Assembly (NCBI GenBank): GCA_012845835.1
Contig: JABAKD010000019.1
Location: 12,293,344 to 12,357,343 of the forward strand
DNA from: Undaria pinnatifida
Lineage: Eukaryota; Sar; Phaeophyceae; Laminariales; Alariaceae
Length of the DNA stretch: 64,000 nt
Direction: 5' to 3'
The notes beneath the pieces are model-generated. The model was not told where the DNA came from and made no database searches. It saw only the letters and a program-made list of their open reading frames with translations. This document shows positions 12,032 through 23,055 of the stretch, piece after piece. Positions within the stretch are counted from its first letter, which is position 1; each line of letters starts with the position of its first letter. Position numbers and translations under genes: made by a program.

Positions 12032-12850
12032 GGCAATTTTTTTTGCAGTCGATCGGATCCATCATCAGTAGAAAGATGCCCTTTTCGACTGAGGGACCAA
12101 ATAAATCGAGCTTCTTATACAGTCGACATGTCGAAGAAGGGTTTTTTCAACTCACATTTTCCGACCGAGCGATCCGGCTGGCGCGTCCAGTCGAAAAAAT
12201 CATCGATTCGACTGGATGCGCCATTCCGATTTCTTAGTCGAGGACGTCGATTAACCCCTCGACCCATCCCACCACAACACACGCACGCCCACACATCAAC
12301 ACTATACCGGGTATCATAGTATCCTATAACATCGCCGATGCCGAGTTACTTCTGCCATCACGCTGCTGCTGCTTCTCGCCGCGAATCAGCGCGGCACTTC
12401 CTGTCCCGCCCGCCAGCAGCATGTATCACACATGTATATATACTTAGTATCACACGATGGCATATGGCAGCAGCGCGCGGTATCGAAACATTTTCTCAAC
12501 AGCGGTTAAGCTTGCTGTAGCTTCGGCGACTCTAGCCTGAGTGCAGCGCCACAAACTAACGCAGCTTTGGCGGCTTTGGGTCAAGTCCAACGCCACCAAC
12601 CCGATTGGACGAGGGATCGTTGCGTGTGAAGCACGCGATGCTCGCGAAGAACGCACTAAGCAAAGAGCTCCCAACCGACTTTCGGCCATCATACAGCGGC
12701 ACTCCCTCACACCAACCACCCCCAGAGAGCTCAAAACTGTCAAAACGGCCCGACTAATGATAAGAAGAAGGTTCAGATGAAGCGAATCGAAGAAAGTCGT
12801 TGGAAAAAAATGTTTTTTTGAGTCACGGATCATACTGTGTAAGATTGGGC
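12032..12850. mobile_element. PIF/Harbinger-like MITE, diverged copy
   Basis: Decayed relative of the 714-bp element at 54439-55152, interior in the opposite orientation. The left end TTA/GGCAATT...GCAGTCG aligns with TTA/GGCCATT...GCAGTCGG; the right end aligns through ACTGTGTAAGATTGGGC. The interior shares CTTTGGCGGCTTTGGG-type sequence and the run GATAAGAAGAAGG. Target-site copies are TTA and TTC, so the right one is mutated or the end is slightly misplaced. Confidence 0.62.
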
Positions 12851-12899
12851 TTCAGGGTTCGGGTTATGGCTAGGGTTAGCTTTAGGGTGAGGATGACTG

Positions 12900-13250
12900 T
12901 ACCACGATGGCGGTCTCATGGCAGTACTATGAGACTTATCATTAAACACTTTCATGACGATGCCATGATGGCCAGCCATGGCGGTCGGTGCCATGAAAAC
13001 TCATGGCAATGCCATGAAAGCCCATGACACCGCCATGGCATTGCCGGAACTACCCATGGGGATTCACGAAGGCCCATGTACGCCCGTGGAATGTCGTGGG
13101 CTCCCATGACACGCTATGGCTCCCACGACATCGCCGTACCATGGCATCGGCGCCATGACATTGCCACGGAAGCCCACATGGCAGTGCCATGACAGTGGCA
13201 TGAAACCTACGGCAGCACCATGGCTCGCCATGGAAATTGGCGTGACGCGC
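12900..13250. repeat. CATGGCA palindromic repeats, block 2
   Basis: The same 6-9 bp palindromic vocabulary as 11840-12000 (CCATGGC, TGCCATGA, CCCATGAC). The two blocks sit on either side of the MITE at 12032-12850. Confidence 0.68.
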
Positions 13251-13860
13251 CATAAAGAAGAAACACATCGTACACCCCCCCTTCCACCGCCACCGGTATC
13301 GAAGCCTTACATGAGTGCCGAAGGGCACGGTGCGACGGGTATACACCAGTGAAGAAACATACATGGAAGCGAGAAACTTCCCAGCAGGTAGGTAATTCTT
13401 ACTGATGACATAGCCCATACACAAACGACGCTTAGTACTTTTCTTACTATTAATATCATACCTCATAGGCAGGGTGTGATTGCCGCCAAGAATTATCTAA
13501 CCAAGCACCGCGTGCGTGCTAAGGCAGGGATAGCACCTTTTTGCTAAACTGTTTCTGGATAGCGCGGGGGTCCGCAACTGGGGACCCACTTACTACTCAA
13601 TGTCGTGAGAAAACGGTTGTTTATTTTTTGGTGTTTTTGGTTAGATACCTGGGGGAACCTAGACCATAAAATTCTTCATCGGGTTGCACTTCCTTTTGTT
13701 TACTTGTACCAAAACTAGGTTTTGGGTGGGAGAGAGTGGCCCTCAAGCCGGGAACCTTGGGAAAAAACATGCGATACAGAAAAGGACCAACAAGTCAGGG
13801 AACGGTTGGACATCGGCGACCTGGGAGGCGCGGCGTGACAAAGTCGAAGCCAGCGTGATG
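13250..13860. other. No recognised feature
   Basis: Unassigned sequence between the CATGGCA block and the tRNA-like elements. A short frame at 13684-13920 has no family signature. Confidence 0.4.
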
Positions 13861-13864
13861 CCGG

Positions 13865-14150
13865 CCATGACCTGTTGGTTATATAGAACTACCCCTGCGT
13901 GGGCCAGTGGGTCGTTCTAAATAACCAACAAAATATATGTTTGCGAGTCCGCCAATTGACTCTCACCGACTTCGTAACAGGGATCTCCGGGGCTCTCTCC
14001 CCTCGCCACGCACTTCCGTAGTATTCACAAGAGCGAACTATCATAACCATTCATGTTTCCAGCGCGCACGCTCGCCAATACGTTATTTCCTTATTTTGCT
14101 TTCCCCGGAAAAAAGCGGGAATATGAGGTCGGTGGGACTCGACTGATAAG
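13865..14150 (-). mobile_element. Inverted tRNA-like element, copy 1
   Basis: Starts with the inverted terminal sequence GGGCCAGTGGGTCGTTC...ATAACCAACAAAA, runs through GCGAGTCCGCCAATTGACTC, and ends at a tRNA T-arm-like GTCGGTGGGACTCGA. The right end is cut by the Copia fragment. Confidence 0.7.
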
Positions 14151-14162
14151 GATGGTATCATA

Positions 14163-15470
14163 GCGAAGACGAAAGCAAGACTTGCGCCTAAGGGCTTTAG
14201 CCAGGTGCAAGACGGAGATTACTTTCAAACGTTTGCACCAACCCCATCGTCAGCGCCAATCAAATTCTGGCGGCCGTTGCAAATGAGCAAGGTCTGAAGA
14301 TTTTCCATTCAGACGTAACACAAGCTTTTGTCCGCGCCAAACTCGACGCCGAGATATACATGAAACTACCCGATGGGTATGGTGACATGTCAGGAAATAT
14401 TGTTCGCCTCAACAGGTCACTATATGGTCTAAAACAGAGTGGACAGCAGTGGGCGAGACTACTGGTAGACACCGTGGTACTATTCGGCATGGAGCACAGT
14501 AGGACTGATCCTTGTGTTTTTCGTTTGGTTGTGGATGGCAAGGTAGAACTGATTAAGTATGGCCGTTCATGAAGACGACATTGTGGTTGCAGGATCGGAC
14601 GAGACATGCAGAGACTTCCATGCCGCATTAAACACTAAGTTGCCCACGAATAACCTAGGCGAGTTAACTTGGTATACTGGTTGTGCTTTCAAGCGTAACT
14701 GGGAATTGGGCACGTTGGATATCATGCAGAAGGCTTTCGTTGAAAGCATGCTGAATAGTTTTAGTGTGGACTCGTCTCCTGACATTACCGCGACCCCTGG
14801 CGTTGAACTAGGTCCAAGAGAGGAGGGCGAACCAAAGGGAGACTGGCCGTACAGGGAGGCTGTAGGCAGTCTGATGTGGCTGTCGACCATGACGCGGCCA
14901 GACATCTCGAACGCGGTGCGTGCTGTGGTGCATCATTCTCTCAACCCCACCGACAGGCACTGGAAAGCAGTTATGAAAATCATGGCATACCTAGGGACAA
15001 GGGGTATGGGTTTGACTTTTGTAAGAGGTTCGGGATTGGATCTGACTGCATATAGCGATGATGGCTGATTAGTCGAATGACAGGCGCTCGGTGTCGGGGA
15101 CGGTAATTACCTTGGGGGGTGCTGCCGTCAGTTGGGCAAGTAGCACACAGAGGTGCGTTACGTTGTCTACAGCAGAAGCAGAGTATGTAGCCCTCGGCGA
15201 AGTGGTGAAGGAGGCTCTGTTTACAGGGGAAGTGTTATCTTTTATATGTCCCGAGCTAGCCGGATCGTGTGTCCGAGTATTGAAGATAATCAGGGGGCCA
15301 TAGCGCTTGCTGAGAACCCTCTTAGTTATGCGTGGAGTAAGCACATAGATGTGCGGTACCATTTAGTCCGAGAGCTACTTCGTGCAAAGCAAGTTAGCAT
15401 TCAATTCGTAGTTTGGGAACAGCAGGATGCGGATATTTGGACGAAATCCCTTGCTGCGACCCCTTGTAAT
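14163..15470 (+). pseudogene. Ty1/Copia pol remnant (RT and RNase H)
   Basis: Broken 3' half of a Copia polyprotein. Pieces in order: KARLAPKGFSQ and YFQTFAP (RT start) from 14163; a frame change near 14264; HSDVTQAFVRAKLDAEIYMK and LNRSLYGLKQSGQQW to 14555; another frame change; then the catalytic box region at about 14560-14590 reading HEDD in place of the usual Y-V-D-D. NLGELTWYTGCAFKR and TRPDISNAVRAV follow to 15065. RNase H pieces are VTLSTAEAEYVALGEVVKEA (15091-15303), then NQGAIALAENP and SKHIDVRYHLVRELL (to 15470). At least four frame changes and the altered catalytic box mean it is dead. Gag, protease, integrase and the 5' LTR are missing. Confidence 0.92.
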
Positions 15471-15608
15471 ATCACCGTAAGTTTTTGTTGAACTCACCGT
15501 TGGGGGATGAGTAAGGGGTGCGAGCATTATTCGATGAGTACCATGTTTGAGTCATGCGAGGAATAATTTGTCATGCCGCCACCCCACGCTACTTTGAGGG
15601 GGCAAAGG

Positions 15609-15980
15609 TGAGTAGGGCATTACTTGACATTTTAGTTTCTGGCCATGGTTATCGTTTGAATACGGCCATTGTTACAATCTCAATGGTTTGGATGATGTAA
15701 GATATACAGGGGTTTTTGACCCGGTGGCCGGGTTTCCTCCTGCGGGACTGTCGCTGGCTGTTCTTTGGTCCTAGCTTGTTGTCTTGGATGCCCGTTCGGT
15801 CCCGTCACTGCTGTGAAGAGCCAGGGATGGTGTTAGTTTGGATCGTCACAGCACGACGGTTACAAAAGTTGTAAAGGGTTACGTATAAATTCGTAGGCGT
15901 TTCTATGTAATTTGTCTCTTGAGAGGATAGCTCTGGCACTCTCCTCTTTGCTCCTTCTCTCCTATATGCCCTCTAATACA
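15609..15980 (+). mobile_element. Probable Copia 3' LTR
   Basis: A purine tract (TTTGAGGGGGCAAAGG) after the pol remnant runs directly into a segment that begins TGAGTAGGG and ends CTCTAATACA, which fits TG...CA LTR ends. A TATAAA box lies at 15884-15889. No second copy exists in the window, so the borders are inferred from position and end bases only. Confidence 0.5.
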
Positions 15981-15989
15981 ACGGAGATA

Positions 15990-16640
15990 AGAGAAAAGAA
16001 CTTTTGTTGGTTATATCGCACTACCCACTGGCCCACGTAGACTACGTGGGCCAGTGGGTAGTTCCATATATCCAACAAAATGTATGTCGTGGGTTCGAAT
16101 CCCACCGACTTCATATTTCCGCCTTTTTCCGGGAAAAGTAAAAAGGAACTAACGTATTTGCCAGCGTGCGCGCTGGAGACGTGAATGGTGATGATACTTT
16201 GCTCCTGAGTACTACGGTAGTGCGTGGCGAGGGGAGAGTCCAGGAGACCCCTGTTACGAAGTCGGTGAGAGTCAAAAGGCGGACTCGCAAACATGTCTTT
16301 TGTTGGTTATATAGCACTACCCACTGGCCCACGTAGTCACAAAAAAGCGGAAATATCAAGTCGGTGGGACTCAAACCCAGGACTTATCTTTAGTTTGTTA
16401 TTATATAGAACTACCCACTGGCCCACGTAGTCACTGACGTATCTCTTGTTGGTTATATAGAACTGCCCACTGGCCCACGTAGTCACGTGACTACGTGGGC
16501 CATTGGGTAGTTCTATACAACCAACAGAAGCATGTTTGCGAGTCCGTCAATTGACTCTCACAGACTTCGTAACAGGGATCTCCGAGGCTCCCCCCCCTCG
16601 CCACGCACTACGGTACTACTCAGGAGCAAGCTATCATAAC
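15990..16640. mobile_element. Inverted tRNA-like elements, nested copies
   Basis: Several complete and partial copies in both orientations, meeting head to head at CACTGGCCCACGTAG-type palindromes (16024-16060, 16320-16340, 16470-16505). Each has inverted ends CTACGTGGGCCAGTGGG plus TTCTATATAACCAACAAAA, and the T-arm/B-box GTGGGTTCGAATCCCACCG at 16089-16108. Copies are pasted into one another. Confidence 0.78.
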
Positions 16641-16960
16641 CACGGGTGTGTTCGGTACGGTACCGGTATTCTCGGTACCGGTATGGATGTCGTACCGAAC
16701 TTACCGAAGAGGATGTCGTACCGAACTTACCGAAGAGTCCGGTACCGGTATTGACGTCGTATCGAACTTACCGAAGTTTCCAGTACCGGTATTGATGTTG
16801 TACCGAACTTACAGTTACCGGTGCCGGTATTGTTGCACCGGATTTACCGAAGTGTCCGGTACCGGGATTGATGTCGTACCGAACTTACCGAATCGTCCGG
16901 TACCGGGACGAAATTCTGTACCGGTACCGGTACCGGTTCCGGCACACACTTGAATACATA
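16640..16960. repeat. GGTACC minisatellite, array 1
   Basis: Tandem units of about 41 bp with GTCCGGTACCGGTATTGATG and TCGTACCGAACTTACCGAAG. Units vary by short indels. Confidence 0.9.
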
Positions 16961-17179
16961 TACCGGTAATACCGGCGGCTTCGACGCACACTTGCGCATA
17001 GTTTAGGTACATAAACTGGACATAAACTGGCGGTACATGCACAGAGCAGATCTGGAAATGGCCGGGGGTACCCTCTGAGGTACAAAGTTGAAGTGAATTG
17101 TACTCGGCTCTTATGTTTTCAATATTTTTCTCCTCATTGATCTTTGTCTTGATACGCTGTTCAAAAGGTAAGGTACCCT

Positions 17180-17545
17180 TTGGATTATCAGCAGGGCGCC
17201 GTCTTCTCGTCGATCGTTTCGACGTACACGCCAATCAAGTACATAAACGAGGCTTCACGCGTACGTTCCCTCCGAAAACCGGCCGGCACCGGGAAACCAT
17301 CGACGGCTTTGATCGTCTCCGCCGGCAACTCCTACACGTCTCCCGTGGGCGAGTTGTACACAAGAGCAGGAAAAATACCGGCACGGCTTTCTTTTCCGCG
17401 TCCACGTCGATAACTTCTGCAGCTGGCGTCGGTGTGTGTGGGAACTGACAAACTTTAAAGATGACCCGCCACCAGAAGGGGTGGCATCACTGCTGGAAGC
17501 CGCCTCATTATGGGGAGTTGCACCCTTACTCATGCTCAGAGTCTC
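17180..17545 (-). pseudogene. Coding-like remnant between minisatellites
   Basis: The minus strand carries protein-like pieces in different frames. A Ser/Thr-rich start, MSKGATPHNEAASSSDATPS, is near 17545-17490. PTPAAEVIDVDAEKKAVPVF follows in another frame, then ELPAETIKAVDGFPVPAGFR and ASFMYLIGVYVETIDEKTAPC to about 17195. The order and tone resemble an N-terminal region of a transposase or chromatin protein, but I do not recognise the family. At least two frame changes and a stop make it a pseudogene, or exons I cannot join. Confidence 0.35.
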
Positions 17546-17644
17546 GGTAAACCGAGCGTACTGAAAGATGCCTGGGGAACGGGGCGTGCGTGGCTGTTGG
17601 AGTGCTGCCTGGAGCCAAAGCTCCAAGGGATGACGTCACAATGT

Positions 17645-18110
17645 GGTGGAATCGGGTTGATATCGTGCCAAACGTACCGAAGTGTCCGGTACCGGGTTGA
17701 TATATGTGCCAACCTTACCGAAGTGTCTGGTACGTATGTGCATACCGGTACCGCCGGTATCGGTATTGATGTCGTACCGAACTTACCGAAGTGTCCGGTA
17801 CCGGTATTGATGTCGTACCGAGCTTACCGAAGTGTCCGGTACCGGCATTGATGTCGTACCGAACTTACCGAAGTTTCCGGTACCGGTATTGACGTCGTAC
17901 CGAACCTTCCGCAGTGTCCGGTACCGGTATTGATGTCATACCGAACTTGCCGAAGTCTTCGGTACCGGTATTGATGTCGTACCGAACTTACCGAAGTTTC
18001 CGGTACCGGTATTGACGCTGTACTGAACTTACCGCAGTGTCCGGTACCGGTAATACCGGCGGTATATACCGCCGGTACGCCTCGGTACGTACCGTACCGC
18101 ACACGCCCTT
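17645..18110. repeat. GGTACC minisatellite, array 2
   Basis: The same 41-bp unit family as 16640-16960, about ten units, in the same orientation. The two arrays bracket the coding-like remnant at 17180-17545. Confidence 0.9.
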
Positions 18111-18835
18111 GATCATAACCATTCACGTCCCCAGCGTGCACGCTCGCAAATACGTTATTTCCTTTTTGCTTTTCCCGGAAAAAAGAGGAAATATGACGTC
18201 GGTGGGACTCGAACCCACGACATATCTTTTTTTGTTGGTTATATAGAACTTTCCACTGGCCCACACGTAGGCATTATATAGAACTACCCACTGGCCCACG
18301 TAGTCATTTGTCTACGTGGGCTGGTGGGTAGTTGTATATAACCACCAAAAGATATGTCGTGGGTTCGAGTCCCACCGACGTCATAATTCCGCTTTTTTCC
18401 GGGACAAGCAAAAAGGAAATAACGCCTTTGCGAGCGTGCGTGCTGGAGACGTGAATGCATGGTATGACTACGTGGACCAGTGGGTAAAGTTCTATATAAC
18501 CAACAAAATTAACCAACAAAATATATGTCGTGGGTTCGAGTCCCACCGGCTTCACATTTCCGCTTTTTTTCCGGGAAAAGCAAAAAGGATACCAGGAAAC
18601 GTCTTTGCGAGCGTGCGAGCTGGAGACGTGAATGGTTATGATAGTTTGCCCCTGAGTACTACGGTAGTGCGTGGCGAGGGGAGAGAGCCCCGGAGATCCC
18701 TGTTGTACGAAGTCGGTGAGAATCAATTGGCGGACTCCCAAACATATCTTTTGTTGGTTATAGAGCACTACCCACTGGCCCACGTAGTCACGTGACATAC
18801 GTGGGCCAATGTGTAGTTCTGTATAACCAACATGA
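18110..18835. mobile_element. Inverted tRNA-like elements, array
   Basis: At least three more copies. The T-arm GGTGGGACTCGAACCCACG lies at 18200-18220, the opposite-strand GTGGGTTCGAGTCCCACCG at 18360-18380, and another at 18530-18550. Junction palindromes with TGGCCCACGTAG...CTACGTGGGC lie at 18290-18325 and 18775-18810. Confidence 0.78.
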
Positions 18836-19100
18836 TGTTGGCATCCGATTCCAAGGACACCACGATGCCAGTACCATCGCCAATTGGCATGGGCAAGCCA
18901 ATGAAATGTAAATTGATTTGTATCACGGTAATGTCATTGAAAATTTTAAAAATATGCATCGTGGCAAGGCCACGGAACTGTCAAATGATTCGCATAGTTG
19001 CGATCAGGGCTGTTGTAACAGGAGGCATGGACACCACAAAAAAGCTCGGAGAGCCCAACATGAGTGTTAACGGCAAACCACGATAAATAGAATACAGAAT
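18836..19100. other. Open frame of unknown status
   Basis: An 84-codon frame on the plus strand (18832-19086) and a partly open minus frame overlap. Neither shows a known domain. I leave the strand and coding status open. Confidence 0.25.
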
Positions 19101-19102
19101 CG

Positions 19103-19380
19103 TGTTTAGATACGTCCTCGAAAGGCATGTAATTATCCGAATTTAAGATAATTTGGATGGGTTTCGTATGATAACGTTTTGGCGTTTTATTTCGGGAAAG
19201 TTAGGAAATAGATCGGAGGCACGTGCCTCCGATCTCAGAAGCTATCCGGGGCTCTGGTGGAATCGAATAAAGCAACGACTCTTCGTACGAAGGAAAAGAA
19301 AGCAAGTACTCTCCGAGGACCTGCTCAAATGGCAGACCTGCAGGGGGAACTCTGTGTCCCCACCTATAACCTTACATTCG
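19103..19380 (+). repeat. GGAGGC-palindrome repeat, copy 1
   Basis: Diverged copy of a dispersed repeat of about 265 bp. It contains a full palindrome with arms AGATCGGAGGC and GCCTCCGATCT around ACGT. It is followed by AGAAGCTATCC and, near the 3' end, GGCAGACCTGCAGGGGG. Confidence 0.82.
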
Positions 19381-19479
19381 TCTGCCCATGTGGTTGATGC
19401 TTGCCACCGGCGCTGGCCCAGTGTGGATAATGAACACTTCCACGCACTGGATATCACCTCATAATCTTTCTAGAGCCAT

Positions 19480-20995
19480 TCATGCCGCTGCTTCCCAACC
19501 CCCCCACCCCCCTCCCCCCGCCCCCAACGCTCCCTCCTTCCCCACCACACGCACCATCGCCTAGATCTAGCACCATACGTATAGCAAACCCCTACATCTG
19601 TGCCACCTGAAGCCCTTCCCTCCCCCCCCCCACCTCCTCCCCCCCTCCCCCACCCCCCACCTCCGCACCCCCCCACCCCACCCCACCCCCACCCCCTCGA
19701 ATACTCCGCCCTTTACTCACTGGTTGTACGACTTACAGGATGTACATGATAAACTGGTGCATTCTTTCCAAAACCGTCACATTTATCCCCTTAAAAGAAT
19801 GGATAGTTTCCACGCACAGATTGAGCTGCCCCCCCCCCCCCTAATAATAAACTGGTGATATATATATAATTTTTAAAAATCTATTACATAGTTTTTCCAT
19901 GTACTTTTTCGAACGCACACTGGTGAGGGTCCTTCCAACGCACACTGTGTCGGGCCCTTGCCAACGCACACTGAAGGGCGTCCCGGGGGGGGGCGGTTCG
20001 GCGCCCCCCCCCGACACTGCTACTAGCATCCAAGCACTGTTCGGCTGCCCTGCCAACCCAGCACATACACCAACACCAACACACACTACACTGCTAGTAC
20101 CCATCCAAGCACCGTGCGGCTGCCATCCAAGCACAGCGTTCCTGCGGTACAAATCCCTTCCATCACCTGTGTATGCATCATCTCCCATGTATGTAGTCTA
20201 GACTATGCGTCTCCAGCTACGGCTGTGCGTCCTGTAACAATTTTGATGATCGTGGCATATTAGCACCCACTAATGACAGCATAGACGAAACCAAATGCCC
20301 CGCACGAGCAGGATCGAACAGCAGAGGCGCAAACGTTCCAGCGCATGCACCACCAGCGCTAGGGTGGCAGGGCAGCCGAACGGTGCTTGGATGCTACTAC
20401 TAGCAGTGTAGTGTGTGTTGGTGTTGGTGTGTGTGCCCCAAAATAAACCACCAGCTCGTTGTTTGCCAAAACCGTCAGATGTACCCCCTTGAAGGATGTA
20501 TAGTTTCCACGCACACATTGAGCTACCCCCCCCCCCCCCCCCCCCCCATCCCCCCCCCCCATCCCCCCCCCCCTCCCCCCCCCCCCCTCCCCCCCCCCCC
20601 CCTCCCCCTCCCCCCACCCTCGCCCCCCATCCTCGCCCCCTTTTGGTCAAAACCAGGCCCCCACGTTCTTCAAAACTCCGCCCTCCACTCACCGGTTACT
20701 CGACTTACAGGATTCACTTGATAAACGGATGCATCTCCTTCCACAGCTGTCAGGTTTTGTCCCCTCAGAAACGGGTTTTATAGTTTCCGCGCACAGACTG
20801 ACTAACATCACCCTGTTGACCCTGATAGCGACACTGCTGTAGTTGCAAGGGGAGTCGCCGACCTATATCCTTAATGAGGATACACAACCCGTAATACGCG
20901 CGATCGGAGTATCACACACAGCTTGCAAAGATAAGATGAGTTTCGACAAAACCTTCGATCTCACAGCTGGAGTGTATTTTCATTTTTTATAATAG
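19480..20995 (+). repeat. Poly-C repeat family, long copy
   Basis: Repeated modules of the form ATAGTTTCC[A/G]CGCACA-x-ATTGAGCTG followed by long C runs, ending with the constant block GCGATCGGAGTATCACACAC to CACAGCTGGAGTGTATTTT. C runs at 20526-20605 create false proline- or glycine-rich ORFs on both strands. A block with CCAAGCACxGTxCGGCTGCC occurs at 20030-20135 and, inverted, at 20365-20395. Confidence 0.8.
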
Positions 20996-21262
20996 TGTTA
21001 AGATACGGCCTCGAAAGGCCTGTAGGTATCCGAATTTGAGATCATTTGGATGGGTTTCGTATGATAAGGCTGGCGGTTTATGTTCGGGGAAGTTAGGAAT
21101 TAGATCGGAGGCACGCGCCTCCGATCTCAGAAGCTATCCCGGGCTCTGGTGGAAACGAATAAAGCTATATCTCTACGAAGGAACGAAAGTGAGTACTCTC
21201 CGAGGACCTGCTCAATTGGCAGACCTGCAGGGGGCACTCTGTGTCCCCCACCTTTAATTTCA
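20996..21262 (+). repeat. GGAGGC-palindrome repeat, copy 2
   Basis: Nearly identical to copy 3 (21971-22233). The palindrome arms AGATCGGAGGC/GCCTCCGATCT surround ACGC. Confidence 0.88.
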
Positions 21263-21970
21263 CATGTGGCGTCGACGGCAGGACAGAAAAAAAAAAACGC
21301 CGCTATTTGAGGCGCAGGGCTGTCGTCTTTTTGTCATTGTTCAATTTCGCCCTGCCGACGCCCCCCTCAGTCCAGAGCCGGGAGGCGACCAGTGTACGGG
21401 TCTGTGTGCCATCTTTTATGTTTTGTGTGTTGTATTTGTTCTGCTTTGTTTTTTTTTTCGTCTAAACACTTCCTCCCCTAGCGGGGCTGTAGGTGTTGGC
21501 ACCTTCCATCCCGGGTATTCGTCGTTTCCTCGTCTAGCCCCCCGCCTTGCCGATGGCCCGCGGGAGGTTTTTCGCATGACTTCTCCCTTGTGTTAGCGCC
21601 TGTGTTCCCCTCCATATCGACGAGGGCTCGCCTCGGCACAGTACCTTTTCTGTGGTTGGTTTACCGTAGAGCCTTTCCTACCCCCCCCGCCACACCGGCG
21701 GCATGCGGCAGGTTCTAGAGCCTTTTCTGCCCCCCCCGCCACACCGGCGGCATTCGGCAGGTTTTTGATGGGTGACTATTGCCTTGATGTAGGGTCTGCT
21801 TTTCTTTCTACTGCTTTTCTTCGCGTGTTCCTGGCTCCATAGCCAGACGGTTAGAGGTGTGGGAGTGGGGTTTGAGGAGCCGCATCTTCGACTCATGGTC
21901 TAGTTCGTAGAACCGGAGTTTCCCCGAATCTCCCATATTTCTGCATATGCGACTCATCAGGGTGGGCTAG
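21263..21970. other. Spacer with a short tandem duplication
   Basis: 21670-21765 holds two copies of a unit of about 50 bp (CCCCCCCGCCACACCGGCGG then CGGCAGGTT). I see no supported gene. Confidence 0.5.
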
Positions 21971-22233
21971 TGTTAAGATACGGCCTCGAAAGGCCTGTAG
22001 GTATCCGGATTTGAGATTTGGATGGGTTTCGTATGATAAGGTTGGCGGTTTATATTCGGGGAAGTTAGGAATTAGATCGGAGGCACGCGCCTCCGATCTC
22101 AGAAGCTATCCCGGGCTCTGGTGGAAACGAATAAAGCTATATCTCTACGAAGGAACGAAAGTGAGTACTCTCCGAGGACCTGCTCAATTGGCAGACCTGC
22201 AGGGGGCACTCTGTGTCCCCCACCTTTAATTTC
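21971..22233 (+). repeat. GGAGGC-palindrome repeat, copy 3
   Basis: Begins TGTTAAGATACGGCCTCG and ends near CCACCTTTAATTTCACA, the same ends as copy 2. Confidence 0.88.
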
Positions 22234-22310
22234 ACAATAACAATACATGGCGTGCAGGTCGCCATGTATTCGTATTCGTGGGTTCGAATCCCACGGTGGT
22301 CACTACTATG
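22234..22310 (+). other. tRNA T-arm-like sequence beside a hairpin
   Basis: A hairpin (ACATGGCG/CGCCATGT) lies at 22243-22265. It is followed at 22277-22295 by a perfect T-arm-like CGTGGGTTCGAATCCCACG. No complete cloverleaf can be folded, so it is a tRNA-derived fragment, not a tRNA gene. Confidence 0.5.
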
Positions 22311-22965
22311 GAGCCTGGCCTCTCACGGATCCTGGTGTCGAAGTGGAGAGGGCCTTCCCGGGGGTCTTGTACTCGTCTCGTAGCTGGCGTCGGAGCGGAG
22401 ACGGCGTCGCGGTGCTGAGGTCCCTTGACGATCGTCTTCACAGCGGGCGCACGCCGAAACCTTTCTTTCTTAGATGTAGCAACGAGATGCTAAAGCTAGA
22501 GTGACGGTGGGCTTATGCCCTCTCGTCATGCGGCGGGATTATCTTTCGGTGGCTGACTTTCCGGGCATGGGTCAACACCGTCTATGACGGGTGACACCGC
22601 TCGCGACCCGGGATCGTGTGACCGGTGACGTGTCCTCTCGCGCATGCGTGTACGTGATCTACGATAGGCATCTACGACCCTGTCTTCCACAATAAAAATA
22701 TTATAGTAACACCAATGTTTTCGTACGGTACGTACGTACGTATTGATCATTCGATTTTGAACAGAGAAACCCAAATCATCAGTATAGACTTACTTACTAA
22801 TATCTTTGCTGAAAACGCTCGGTTGGTGCATCCCTGGCATCTCCGAGGTCGGACGGTCCAGCTTACTTGCGGAACGGTCCAGCTTTTCTTTGATTTCTTG
22901 CTATACCTTACGAATCTATTTTTGTTGAAAATACATATCGAATTTTTTATGGGGATCGTTTTTTT
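22311..22965. other. No recognised feature
   Basis: A frame continuing from the tRNA-like fragment has no known domain. A GTACGTACGTACGT microsatellite lies near 22727-22741. Nothing else is supported. Confidence 0.4.
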
Positions 22966-22968
22966 TTC

Positions 22969-23022
22969 CTGATGTGACACCCAGGAGATTCGAACCACCG
23001 AAGACCAAGCTTATAAGCGGAC

Positions 23023-23055
<33 letters not shown>

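Noticed and set aside
12845-12895. Possible interstitial telomeric repeat (GGGTTCGGGTTATGGCTAGGG)
   Set aside because: Only two or three imperfect TTAGGG-like words and no array; not enough to call.
16640-18110. CRISPR-like appearance of regularly spaced repeats
   Set aside because: The 41-bp units are contiguous minisatellite repeats without unique spacers, in eukaryotic DNA without cas genes.
20270-20783. Gly-rich and Pro-rich ORFs
   Set aside because: Direct translations of C/G homopolymer runs in the poly-C repeat family.
22234-22310. Functional tRNA gene
   Set aside because: Perfect T-arm only; acceptor, D-arm and anticodon arm cannot be formed. The same holds for the B-box sequences at 42030-42085 and 24740-24760.
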